This document shows, piece by piece, positions 52,563 to 60,462 of a stretch of DNA of 64,000 bases; within the stretch, counting starts at the first letter, position 1, and every line of letters starts with the position of its first letter. Location: NCBI RefSeq assembly GCF_001641755.2, contig NZ_LRFG02000002.1:558001-622000 (forward strand), written 5' to 3'. The notes beneath the pieces are model-generated. The model did no database searches. It worked only from the letters and a program-made list of their open reading frames with translations, and was not told the origin of the DNA. The translations under genes and the position numbers were made by a program. This stretch comes from Microbulbifer flavimaris (GTDB taxonomy: Bacteria > Pseudomonadota > Gammaproteobacteria > Pseudomonadales > Cellvibrionaceae).

Positions 52563-53563
52563 GGAGCTTTCGTCGTTCCTCTCACTTCAGAAAAATTGCG
52601 GGTACCGCCAAACAGGCAGTAGAGCAGCGTCAGCAACAGACCGCTGACAAAGCCTCCCAGATGCGCCGCATTGGCCACGCCGACACCGAATATCAGGGTG
52701 AATAACCCGGAGGCACAAATGAGCAGCCAAGCGACTGCCAGTGTCACGATGCCCGGCGGCACATCGTGCCAGGCCGGTGCCATTCGCTGCAGCACCAGCA
52801 CGGCGCCCACCAGACCGTAGACCACACCGGACATTCCACCGAATACTGTCTCCGGGGACCAGAGGTACTGGGCCAGGTTGGATACCGCAGCGCTCACCAG
52901 CACCAGAAGCAATAGCGGCAGGGTACCAGCGCGGGCCTCCAGGGAGCGGCCCAGAATCCACACACCGAGGGCATTGAACAATGCATGGGGCAGGGAAAAG
53001 TGCACCACCGCCGGCGACCACAAGCGCCAGAACTCACCGCGGGACCAGTGCCACGCCAGAGTGGAGGAAGCCAGCTCGAAATCCTCTCGCCGGTCGGGAA
53101 AAATCACCAGCCCCTGCACCAGGTTTTCCCGCAACAACAGCCAGCCGATAAAGCACAGGCCGATCAGCAACAGGCACAGGGGGGTTGTCCGCAGGGGCCA
53201 GTTCGGCAGTGGCGAGGGACTTACGGCATCCACTCTCACCTCTTCACCGGGCGGCGCGTGCCCCGGCTCCTCCCTCACCCCATCCGGTTGGGGAGGAACG
53301 TCGACCGATACTGAAGATTGCTCCGCATCGGCGGTCTCTGCCGCGGGCTCGATGCGCACGTCGGCGAGCCGGATTTCCCCGGCATTCCAGCGCTCCAGCA
53401 CAGGGAGCAACAGCTGCTCGAAGCGCGGGTCCGGCGCCCAGAGCACCTGCCGGTTGTTTTCTTCGGTGATACGCAGGGGCAAGCGGGCGCGCGCGATGAA
53501 TTGCGCCAATTCGCCGAGGTCTTTGTCGATGGGAAATTGATAGACAGCGGTCCAGTCGCTCAA
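52559..53563 (-). CDS. Rhomboid family intramembrane serine protease
   Basis: A GlpG-like protease that cleaves transmembrane helices. An N-terminal cytoplasmic domain (about 1-70) and a disordered linker precede six hydrophobic segments. The catalytic dyad is S245 in GGMSGVVYGLVG and H301 in NAAHLGGFVSG. The conserved HALFNALG (H193, N197) sits in the expected helix. At 334 aa it is longer than E. coli GlpG because of the Pro/Glu-rich linker (about 74-120). The start is TTG at 53563. Its coupling with the CNNM gene is an unusual partnership for which no function is known. Confidence 0.88.
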   Translation of the reverse strand: MSDWTAVYQFPIDKDLGELAQFIARARLPLRITEENNRQVLWAPDPRFEQLLLPVLERWNAGEIRLADVRIEPAAETADAEQSSVSVDVPPQPDGVREEPGHAPPGEEVRVDAVSPSPLPNWPLRTTPLCLLLIGLCFIGWLLLRENLVQGLVIFPDRREDFELASSTLAWHWSRGEFWRLWSPAVVHFSLPHALFNALGVWILGRSLEARAGTLPLLLLVLVSAAVSNLAQYLWSPETVFGGMSGVVYGLVGAVLVLQRMAPAWHDVPPGIVTLAVAWLLICASGLFTLIFGVGVANAAHLGGFVSGLLLTLLYCLFGGTRNFSEVRGTTKAP

Positions 53564-53665
53564 GAGTCAGTCCGGGCCTTTACAGAATTGAGGCGAAAGC
53601 TCGATGACGAGCGCTGCCAGCGATATTGGGTTCGCCCAATGAAAAAACAAGCGCCTTGGCCGGGC

Positions 53666-54901
53666 TCATACCGCCATCGCGCGCAGGATGATCCTTTTTT
53701 TCAGCAGCGGGCTGGCATCCACCATACTCAATCCGGTATTGCGCAGCCAGCGCCAGTGCAGTTCGCCCGCGCCAAACAGCGATTTGAAAGTGCTCATCGC
53801 CTTCAGGGTCGCCGCGTTATCACCGCGACGGCGGCGCTGGTAACGGGCCAGCACGGAATGGTCAGATGGCTCCAGGCCACGCTTGAGGGCACGCTGGATT
53901 TCCTCGCTGAGAACACGCACATCCTGCAACCCGAGATTGACGCCCTGGCCCGCCAGGGGATGAATGGTGTGAGCCGCATCCCCCACCAGCACGGCTCCGG
54001 GGCCATAATACGCCTCGGCATGGCGCCCGCGCAGGGGAAAAGAGAAGCGCTCGCTGACCGACTCGATCGGGCCCAGGCGGCTCTCGAACGCCTTTTCGAG
54101 ATTGAGCGCGAAGGCCGTGTCGTCCAGCATCAGCAGCTCGCGCGCCAGGTCATTGTCCGCCGACCAGACCACCGCGCAGTGATGCTCGTCGCCGAGACCG
54201 GCAAGCGGCAGAAAGGCGAGCGGGCCGGTGCGCAGGAAGCGCTGCCAGGCGGCATGTCGATGCTCCTGTGCACAGCGGGCCACACAGACCAGAGCGGTCT
54301 GGTGGTAGTCAGTATCCTTGCAGCGGATGCGCAACAGGTCACGCACCCGTGAGCGGGCGCCGTCGGCGCCGATCAGCAAGCGGGTCTCCACGATCTCGCC
54401 CCGGTCCTCGAGGCCTTCCACCAACTGCTCATCCCTGGGGCGGGACTGCAGGTGCCAATGGCCACAGTCGCGCCACCAGCTGTCGAGCCGGAAGCCGTCG
54501 ATGAGCTCCACATTGGGCAGGGCCTCGAGCCGCGTCCGCAGCGCCTCGCTTACCACGCTGTTCTCGACAATATGACCGAGATTGGGCTGGTGTACATCGC
54601 GACAGCTGAAGCTGACAGAGCCGGTGCCCTCGGCATCCCAGACACGCATATCCGTGTAGGGGCAGGCCCGCACAGCAATGATGTCATCCCAGACGCCAAC
54701 TTCCGCCAGCAGTTCCTGCGAGGCCTGGGTCAGGGCTACCACGCGGGGGTCGTAGTGGTCCGCCGGGACTGACGGGCGCTCAGCAGAGGCTTCCAGCACG
54801 GCGATGCGCAGTTGCGGATGCCGTACAGCCAGGAGCGCAGCCTGGGCCATGCCCACCATGCCGGCGCCGACGACAGCGATATCCAGACGGTTTCTGTTCA
54901 T
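53666..54901 (-). CDS. ubiI: UbiI-type ubiquinone C5 hydroxylase (FAD monooxygenase)
   Basis: A 411-aa FAD-dependent monooxygenase of the UbiH/UbiF/UbiI family, probably making the C5 hydroxyl in ubiquinone synthesis (VisC/UbiI role). The FAD-binding GxGxxG is VVGAGMVGMAQA. The family signature GADGARSRVRDLL and the second FAD motif VLVGDAAHTIHPLAGQGVNLGLQD are intact. I used ATG 54901; an in-frame start 20 codons upstream has no counterpart. It is last in the ygfB-pepP-ubiH-ubiI run, 96 bp after ubiH. The distinction from UbiF rests on position. Confidence 0.88.
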   Translation of the reverse strand: MNRNRLDIAVVGAGMVGMAQAALLAVRHPQLRIAVLEASAERPSVPADHYDPRVVALTQASQELLAEVGVWDDIIAVRACPYTDMRVWDAEGTGSVSFSCRDVHQPNLGHIVENSVVSEALRTRLEALPNVELIDGFRLDSWWRDCGHWHLQSRPRDEQLVEGLEDRGEIVETRLLIGADGARSRVRDLLRIRCKDTDYHQTALVCVARCAQEHRHAAWQRFLRTGPLAFLPLAGLGDEHHCAVVWSADNDLARELLMLDDTAFALNLEKAFESRLGPIESVSERFSFPLRGRHAEAYYGPGAVLVGDAAHTIHPLAGQGVNLGLQDVRVLSEEIQRALKRGLEPSDHSVLARYQRRRRGDNAATLKAMSTFKSLFGAGELHWRWLRNTGLSMVDASPLLKKRIILRAMAV

Positions 54902-54997
54902 ATTCTGACCATTTCGCGATTCTTGGCGCGTAATTGCCGCTGTTAACTGCACACCATTCACCTGGTAATGATACCCGGCCGACAGCGGTGCGGATTA

Positions 54998-56296
54998 TTA
55001 AAGCCCAAAACCGGCTGCCTGACTCAGAAAACTGGCCCGCACCGGAGGCGCAATAGCGAGCCCCAGCAGGCCTAGCTGACGTGAGCCCCGAATCAGCGGA
55101 TTACCCGAGGCAAACAACGGCGGGATCCGGTCGCTGAAACCAATGGTCAACTGCTGATCCAGTTGCCGCTCGCGGCCATAGCCTTCCAGTAAGTCTAGTG
55201 CGCCTGTGGAATCCTGCGCCAAAGACTCGCTACGTCGGTGTGACAGCGCTAGCGCGAGCGCCTCACAGTCCCGCAGGGTCAAATTAAAACCCTGTCCGGC
55301 CACAGGATGCAGAAAATGCGCACAGTTGCCCACCAGGACCAGGTGACGGCGCCACTGCTCCCGCGCCACACTGAGACTCAGGCGGTAAGAGGCCACCTCG
55401 CCGCTGCGCACCAGGCGCCCGGCCCGCCAGCCAAAGGCCCGCTGCACACGCGCTAGGAATGCCTTGCTGTCGAGGGCACAGAGGGCGTCTGCATCGGCCT
55501 CATCACAGGTCCAGACCAGCGCGGCACGGTGGGCGCCCTCCCGATCCGGTAATGGCAGCAAGGCCATGGGGCCGTTCTCGGTAAAGCGCTCGTAGGCCAC
55601 TCCGCCGTGATCCCGCTGCAGACCGAGGGTAGTGACCAGGGCCTTCTGCCGGTATTCGACCCGCTCCGTCTCGATCCCCAGCTGCCGACACAGCGGCGAG
55701 TCGACACCGTCCGCCGCCACCAGCAGAGCGGCCCGCAGGTGCTGCTCTGCCCCAGCGCCATCCCGCCAGGACAGTCGCGCCCCGCGCTCATCAAAGCGCA
55801 CCTGCCGCACCTCTGCCGGTGCAACGGCCTCAATGGACGTCTCCGCCATTGCCCGGTAAAGCACCGGGCCCAGGGCCGCGTTCTCCACTACGGCGCCAAA
55901 CATGCCGTCGAACCGGGCGCGATCCTCCAGCGCCGCATCCAGCCGGGCGCCCAGGCCGCGCCCGCGATCACTGACATGGATCTCACGTATCGGCGCACAG
56001 TATTTTTTCAGTTCCGACCAGAGTCCGAGCTGTTCCAGCATTTGCAGGCTGCCGGCCGCCAGTGCCGTGGCACGGGTGTCGAAACTGGGCAGCGTCAGTC
56101 CGGTGCCGTTGCCGGGTAGCGGTTTCTGCTCCAGCAGCACCACCCGAAGATCGGGGCAGTACCGGGCGAGCATCAGCGCCAGGCTGGCACCCGCCATGCC
56201 ACCGCCGACAATGGCGACGTCCACGTGCCGCTCCCCCGTGTTTGCGCCCGCGTTTGCGTCCGCTCGGCGGCTGTTTCCCATGTCCGCTGACTTCAC
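54998..56296 (-). CDS. ubiH: UbiH-type ubiquinone biosynthesis monooxygenase
   Basis: A 432-aa FAD monooxygenase of the ubiquinone pathway (UbiH, C4 hydroxylation). The N-terminal FAD motif is VDVAIVGGGMAGASLALML, the family signature AADGVDSPLCRQLG, and the C-terminal FAD motif LVGNCAHFLHPVAGQGFNLTLRD. I chose GTG at 56296: AGGAGG lies 7 nt upstream and the GTG overlaps the pepP TGA (GTGA), implying translational coupling. A longer frame would extend into pepP without purpose. It is the third gene of the conserved run with ygfB and pepP. Confidence 0.9.
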   Translation of the reverse strand: MKSADMGNSRRADANAGANTGERHVDVAIVGGGMAGASLALMLARYCPDLRVVLLEQKPLPGNGTGLTLPSFDTRATALAAGSLQMLEQLGLWSELKKYCAPIREIHVSDRGRGLGARLDAALEDRARFDGMFGAVVENAALGPVLYRAMAETSIEAVAPAEVRQVRFDERGARLSWRDGAGAEQHLRAALLVAADGVDSPLCRQLGIETERVEYRQKALVTTLGLQRDHGGVAYERFTENGPMALLPLPDREGAHRAALVWTCDEADADALCALDSKAFLARVQRAFGWRAGRLVRSGEVASYRLSLSVAREQWRRHLVLVGNCAHFLHPVAGQGFNLTLRDCEALALALSHRRSESLAQDSTGALDLLEGYGRERQLDQQLTIGFSDRIPPLFASGNPLIRGSRQLGLLGLAIAPPVRASFLSQAAGFGL

Positions 56297-57621
56297 CAAA
56301 GTGCCTCCTGAAACTCCCCCTGCCCCATGGCGTGCTCGATATCCGCCACCGTTTTCGGCGCCGCTGCCGATAGCACCCGCGCGCCGTCTTTGAGCAGGGC
56401 GACGTCGTCCTCGATACGGATGCCGATACCGCGGAACTGCTCCGGCACATCGGCATTCACCGGAATGTACAGCCCGGGCTCGATCGTCATCACCATACCC
56501 GGCTCCAGTTGTCGCCACTGCCCGTGCACGCGGTAATCCCCCACGTCGTGGACATCCATACCGAGCCAGTGCCCGGCCCGGTGCATATAGAACTGACGGT
56601 AAGCCCCCGACTGCATCAGCTCGCCCGGGTCGCCCCTGAGCAAACCCAGATCCACCAGCCCGCGGGTAATCACCTCGACACTGGCCATGTGGGGCTGGTC
56701 CCAGTGGTTGCCGCTGCGGACCTCTTCAATGGCCGCCAGCTGTGCCGCCAGCACCACCTCGTACAGGGCCCGCTGCGCGCCGCTGAAACGACCGTTTACC
56801 GGATAAGTGCGCGTGACATCGGCGGCGTAGCCGCGATATTCACAACCCGCATCCACCAGCACCAGGTCACCATTTTTCAATGCCATGTGATTGCTGCAGT
56901 AATGCATCACCAGCCCGTTGGTGCCACCGCCGACAATCGAGGGGTAGGCGGGCTCACGCGCGCCGGCGTCGGCGAAGGCATGGAGAATTTCGGCCTCGAG
57001 CTGGTACTCAAAAATTCCCGGGCGGCAACGGCCCATCGCGCGCCGGTGTGCCTCTGCGGTAATTTCCGCGGCCCGGGTCATCAAGCGAATTTCTGCGGCA
57101 CTCTTGAACAGGCGTAACTCGTGCAGCAGGTGATCGAGATCCACCATCTCCGGCGCCCCGCCACTGGAGGGCGCCTGCTCGATCCCGCGCAAATAGCCCT
57201 GCAGTCGGCGATCCAGTTGCGGGAAGCGCCCCATGGTGAAGTAAATCCGCTCGCGGCCCTCCAGCAGCCCCGGCAGAATGTCATCGAGGTCGCCAATGGG
57301 AAAGGCATCGCAGAAACCGCATTCATCGGCGGCCCGTTCGGGACCGAGACGCGGGCCATCCCACAGCTCCTTCTCCGCATTGCGCTCGCGACAGAAAAGT
57401 ATTTCCTCGCCGGATGCACGCCCGGGTGCGAGCACCAGCAGCGCCTCCGGCTCACGGAATCCGGTCAGGTAAAGGAAGTCGCTGTCCTGGCGAAAGGGGA
57501 AATAGGTATCACGGGAGCGCAGCTGCTCCCGCGCCGCTGGCACGATGGCGAGACTCCCCTCCGGCAGGCTCGCGATCAGCCGCGCACGGCGTCGTGCGTA
57601 TTCCGCCTTGCCGATACCCAT
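56293..57621 (-). CDS. pepP: Xaa-Pro aminopeptidase P
   Basis: Cleaves the N-terminal residue from peptides with proline second. The M24B metal ligands are present in VLVDAGCEYRGYAADVTRTYP, HRAGHWLGMDVHDVG, TIEPGLYIP and RIEDDV. The N-terminal domain opens with ARRRARLIASLPEGSLAIVP and YFPFRQDSDFLYLTGF. The 442 aa equals E. coli PepP. It overlaps ygfB by one base (TGATG) at its start and ubiH by 4 nt at its end. Confidence 0.95.
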   Translation of the reverse strand: MGIGKAEYARRRARLIASLPEGSLAIVPAAREQLRSRDTYFPFRQDSDFLYLTGFREPEALLVLAPGRASGEEILFCRERNAEKELWDGPRLGPERAADECGFCDAFPIGDLDDILPGLLEGRERIYFTMGRFPQLDRRLQGYLRGIEQAPSSGGAPEMVDLDHLLHELRLFKSAAEIRLMTRAAEITAEAHRRAMGRCRPGIFEYQLEAEILHAFADAGAREPAYPSIVGGGTNGLVMHYCSNHMALKNGDLVLVDAGCEYRGYAADVTRTYPVNGRFSGAQRALYEVVLAAQLAAIEEVRSGNHWDQPHMASVEVITRGLVDLGLLRGDPGELMQSGAYRQFYMHRAGHWLGMDVHDVGDYRVHGQWRQLEPGMVMTIEPGLYIPVNADVPEQFRGIGIRIEDDVALLKDGARVLSAAAPKTVADIEHAMGQGEFQEALW

Positions 57622-58181
57622 CAGTGCAGCGTGGCCCCTTTGCTGCCGCCAGCGGGCCGGGGCGCGGTCTCGGTAAAAATATTCATCACGGCCACGCGGA
57701 GGAACTCCTCAACTTGCAGCAGCTGGTTCTCCGTCTCTTCGCCCTCGGTAGCAGTATCGGCGTCCACCTGGCTGATCGCGCTGATATCATCCAGCGCCTC
57801 TTTGCTGGTGGGCGGCAGGTCTCCCTGAAAGCCGCCGACCCCGAAACCATGCAGGAAGCCCTGACACCACTGGGCCAGGGACAACGTGCGCTCGGTAATG
57901 CCGGTGTCCTCTGACAGCAGCAACTGGAAGTCGAAATTGCGATCCTCCAGCTGCGCCAGGCTTTCATCTGCGACCCGCTGAAACTCCGCGGACAAATCCG
58001 CGGGCACCGCATCCAGATCCAGTAGCTGGCCCAGCTCATCCTGCCAGCGCCCGCGATCGGGGCGGGCTCCTGCGGCTAGCACTCCACAGACGAAACCGTG
58101 TAGCTCACTGGGACTGGTATGCCCACCAGCGGCGAGGATTCCGTTGGCGAGTTTGTCGAATTCACTGAGGTTACTGGTCAT
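57621..58181 (-). CDS. ygfB: YgfB/UPF0149 family protein
   Basis: A 186-aa helical protein of the UPF0149 family. Typical features are SELHGFVCGVLAAGARPD near the N-terminus, SLAQWCQGFLHGFG and EVEEFLRVAVMNIFTE-type ending. E. coli and Pseudomonas YgfB lie upstream of pepP-ubiH; in Pseudomonas the protein has been tied to control of peptidoglycan amidase expression. I used ATG 58181 (the longer frame to 58253 has no counterpart). It opens the run ygfB-pepP-ubiH-ubiI, with a 308-bp divergent gap to TIGR02449. Confidence 0.92.
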   Translation of the reverse strand: MTSNLSEFDKLANGILAAGGHTSPSELHGFVCGVLAAGARPDRGRWQDELGQLLDLDAVPADLSAEFQRVADESLAQLEDRNFDFQLLLSEDTGITERTLSLAQWCQGFLHGFGVGGFQGDLPPTSKEALDDISAISQVDADTATEGEETENQLLQVEEFLRVAVMNIFTETAPRPAGGSKGATLH

Positions 58182-58489
58182 CGTCACTGCCCGACTCTTG
58201 CTGAGACGCAAACACTGTACAGAGTTTGCGCAAACTGTCTTTTTCTGCCGCAATTACCCCGGATGTGGGCGCAAATGCGGCGCAGATAGGGAATGGGTGC
58301 ACAAATTTGTGATTGGCCGCTCTGGCAGGGCAATTGACCCTCTCATGAGCCGGCAATATAGTAGCGGAATCCCTCGCAGTCTGTCGTGTTGCATGCATAA
58401 GTGGGTTGCTGACATCCAGCAGCCCTGGCGCCACGAAGTGCGGTGTCGGATCGGGACACCTCGAGGCGCAGTCAAAAAACGCAGGATTT
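58182..58489. other. 308-bp divergent promoter interval, ygfB to TIGR02449
   Basis: No gene is seen. It carries a strong rightward promoter (58334-58362). The leftward ygfB promoter was not clear. Confidence 0.6.
58334..58362 (+). promoter_or_regulatory. Strong sigma-70 promoter for TIGR02449-zapA
   Basis: TTGACC (58334-58339) and TATAGT (58357-58362), both 5/6 matches, at 17 bp spacing. The leader to ATG 58490 is about 120 nt. Confidence 0.68.
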
Positions 58490-58693
58490 ATGGATAAGTT
58501 ACAAGCGTTAGAAAGCACCGTGGAGTCGCTGATAACCCGCTGTCAGCAGCTGTCCGAGGACAACCGCGCGCTGCGCCAGCAGGAAGCCGACTGGCAGCGC
58601 GAGCGCCAGCGCCTGATTAAAAATAATGAAGTTGCCCGCACGCGGGTAGAAGCCATGATCAATCGCCTCAAGGGGCTAGCGCAAGATTCCTGA
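58490..58693 (+). CDS. TIGR02449-family small coiled-coil protein
   Basis: A 67-aa protein with a near-continuous coiled-coil (ALESTVESLITRCQQLSEDN, then QQEADWQRERQRLI) and a conserved end VEAMINRLKGLA. Family members sit beside zapA, as here. The role is unknown, possibly in division or chromosome terminus organisation through ZapA. ATG 58490 follows GCAGGA. Its TGA overlaps the zapA ATG (TGATG). Confidence 0.85.
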   Translation: MDKLQALESTVESLITRCQQLSEDNRALRQQEADWQRERQRLIKNNEVARTRVEAMINRLKGLAQDS

Positions 58694-59013
58694 TGGGTGA
58701 CTCAGCCACAAAATCCGAAACCGTCACGGTCTCCATTCTCGACAAGGAGTACCGCGTGGCATGTGCAGACGACGAGCGCGCCGAACTCGAGGCCTCCGCA
58801 CGCCTGCTGCATGAACGCATGACCCGAATCCGCGCCAGTGGCTCAGTGATCGGTCTCGAGCGTATCGCCGTCATGGCTGCACTCAACATCGCCCACGAAC
58901 TCATCCAGGCCAAGGCAGAGTTGACCCGCGTTCCGCTGGAACAGGAAATGCTTGATCGCCTGCAGGACAAGGTCCAGTCCGCACTCTCCTCCATCGACAC
59001 GGAAAAGGACTGA
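58693..59013 (+). CDS. zapA: Cell division protein ZapA
   Basis: A 106-aa protein that bundles FtsZ filaments. The N-terminal head VTVSILDKEYRVACADDERAELEASARLLHERMTRIR in short spans matches ZapA, followed by a helical stalk (ERIAVMAALNIAHELIQAKAEL). It overlaps the TIGR02449 gene by one base and is followed by 6S RNA, the order zapA-ssrS-fau seen in E. coli. Confidence 0.93.
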   Translation: MGDSATKSETVTVSILDKEYRVACADDERAELEASARLLHERMTRIRASGSVIGLERIAVMAALNIAHELIQAKAELTRVPLEQEMLDRLQDKVQSALSSIDTEKD

Positions 59014-59066
59014 CCAGCCGTCGAGTTGACAAACGGCGAAATCCTCGCGGGCTGAAAGCTGCGGCC

Positions 59067-59096
59067 TTAGCCTTTTAAAGGCATGAGGGTTATACT
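59067..59096 (+). promoter_or_regulatory. ssrS: Predicted promoter of 6S RNA
   Basis: TATACT (59091-59096) with a weak TTAGCC (59067-59072) 18 bp upstream, ending 7 bp before the predicted RNA start. Confidence 0.5.
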
Positions 59097-59102
59097 GCGT
59101 TT

Positions 59103-59282
59103 AAGCCCTGAGGTGTTGGCCAGTTGACAATGTCCTGAGCCGATACTTTTACCCTGGAGGTTTCCAGCGGATGTTGGTGTGCAAGTCCGCCATGCAGCGG
59201 AAAGCCTTATGCATTCCGGAGACCACCACCTTGAACTTAACGGTTCAAGGCTACGTCATCAGCCGCACGCTCGGGGTGTCCT
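59103..59282 (+). ncRNA. ssrS: 6S RNA
   Basis: About 180 nt between zapA and fau, exactly the E. coli location of ssrS. Conserved 6S blocks are readable: the 5' CCCTGAGGTGTT, GTCCTGAGCCGATAC, the 3' arm CCTTGAACTTAACGGTTCAAGG and CGCTCGGGGTGTCC. The last pairs with the 5' end to close the structure. 6S RNA mimics an open promoter and binds the sigma-70 RNA polymerase in stationary phase. The ends are estimated from the pairing. Confidence 0.9.
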
Positions 59283-59339
59283 AATTAAAGCGGTTCTTCC
59301 AATACAGAGAAAACACCGCAGCCGGGTTCCTCGCCAACC

Positions 59340-59972
59340 GTGTCAAAGATTACCGACCGCAGCGCCGACTTCCTCTCCGGCATTGATGCCTCCAGAATCG
59401 AAAGCAAGCCCCAGTTGAGGCGCCACATGCGCGCCGCCCGCAGGGCACTGGACGCCAATCAGCAGAGACTCGCTGGCCAGGCCATCGTCAACCGACTGAG
59501 TCACCACCCGACACTTCTGCGCGCCCGGCACATCGGCCTGTACTGGCCGATGGATGGCGAAGCGGACGTGCGCGGACTGGTGCAACGCTTTCCCGAAAAA
59601 CGCTTCTACTTACCCGTCCTGCCCCACGCGCCGCACCCTCAGTTGCGCTTCGTGCGCTGGCACGGCCGGGCCCTGACCTATCGCAACCGCTACCATATTC
59701 CGGAGCCGGTGCGGGGCCACAGTCATCCGCCCGAGCAGCTCGACCTGGTGCTGATGCCCCTGGTGGCTTTTGACCCCAGCGGCGCCCGCCTGGGGATGGG
59801 GGCAGGCTTCTACGACCGCACCTTCGCCATACAGCACCTGCTGCCCGGGGCCGGCCCGCGCCTAGTGGGCATCGCCCACCAGCTGCAGTGCGTGCCCCGG
59901 TTGCCCACGGACAGCTGGGACATCCCGCTGCACGGCGTTGTCACGGAGAGTCACAGCTACCGCTGCCGCTAG
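59340..59972 (+). CDS. fau: 5-formyltetrahydrofolate cyclo-ligase
   Basis: Converts 5-formyltetrahydrofolate to methenyltetrahydrofolate with ATP, returning stored folate to one-carbon metabolism. The ATP-binding end motif is RLGMGAGFYDRTFA (consensus GMGGGFYD with one Gly to Ala). Other family pieces are KPQLRRHMRAARRAL and LVLMPLVAFDPSGARLG. 210 aa, GTG start at 59340. It lies just after 6S RNA, and in E. coli ssrS and ygfA are co-transcribed. Confidence 0.92.
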   Translation: MSKITDRSADFLSGIDASRIESKPQLRRHMRAARRALDANQQRLAGQAIVNRLSHHPTLLRARHIGLYWPMDGEADVRGLVQRFPEKRFYLPVLPHAPHPQLRFVRWHGRALTYRNRYHIPEPVRGHSHPPEQLDLVLMPLVAFDPSGARLGMGAGFYDRTFAIQHLLPGAGPRLVGIAHQLQCVPRLPTDSWDIPLHGVVTESHSYRCR

Positions 59973-60010
59973 ACTCCACCGGCCGACAGGGAAACCCGCA
60001 GCCCAGATAC

Positions 60011-60044
60011 AAAAAAGCCGAACGCTCGCGCGTTCGGCTTTTTT
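60011..60044. terminator. Bidirectional intrinsic terminator after fau
   Basis: A 15-nt arm AAAAAAGCCGAACGC (60011-60025) with GCGTTCGGCTTTTTT (60030-60044), TCGC loop. T runs on both sides suit fau and the small leftward gene. Confidence 0.93.
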
Positions 60045-60067
60045 GCTTTGCGGTGGAGGCGTCGCGC

Positions 60068-60208
60068 TTAGCGCGTTACGACTCCCTGTTGCAGCGCTGC
60101 CGGGGGTTCCGCTTCCTCCGAGGAGAAAACCTCGGTGAGACCGGTACTGCTCAGCAGCACGCCCGCAACAAAGACAACCACAGCGATTGTCAGTGCATCG
60201 GGTTTCAT
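60068..60208 (-). CDS. Small membrane protein, 46 aa
   Basis: I do not recognise this protein. It runs from ATG 60208 with AGGA about 8 nt upstream to TAA at 60068. Its N-terminal part is one hydrophobic helix (LTIAVVVFVAGVLLSS) after the short charged MKPDA. The rest is a small hydrophilic tail with acidic residues (EVFSSEEAEPP) that ends VVTR. It faces leftward and shares the fau terminator. A dyad lies upstream. The likely topology is a single-pass inner-membrane protein; function unknown. Confidence 0.7.
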   Translation of the reverse strand: MKPDALTIAVVVFVAGVLLSSTGLTEVFSSEEAEPPAALQQGVVTR

Positions 60209-60347
60209 GGGGACCATCCTGTAAGTAGGTATTGTTCTTTTGTTATGAGCATTTCACCCCGGGTTGGACTCCCGCTGACACGGAAGTTCCACAGCGGATG
60301 AAAATCTTGACCAACGGTGAAATAGTAACCGATTCTCGCTTAAATTT

Positions 60348-60363
60348 TGAGACACTTGTCTCA
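60348..60363. promoter_or_regulatory. Operator-like dyad upstream of the small membrane protein
   Basis: A 7-2-7 dyad TGAGACA-CT-TGTCTCA. On the minus strand TACTAT, a possible -10, lies about 20 bp downstream, so the dyad would overlap the -35 region. Confidence 0.4.
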
Positions 60364-60462
60364 TTTTTACTCACAATTATTCGACATCTGTGAATTGATG
60401 GTCTACCCGAGGGGTGTCCGGGGCCTTCCCGCCTGCCCCAACTGTCCTGGCTGCCCGACCAG

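Noticed and set aside
53625-53640. ATTGGG-TTCG-CCCAAT hairpin after ubiI
   Set aside because: The stem is only 6 bp and no T tract follows on either strand in the right direction, so I do not call it a terminator.
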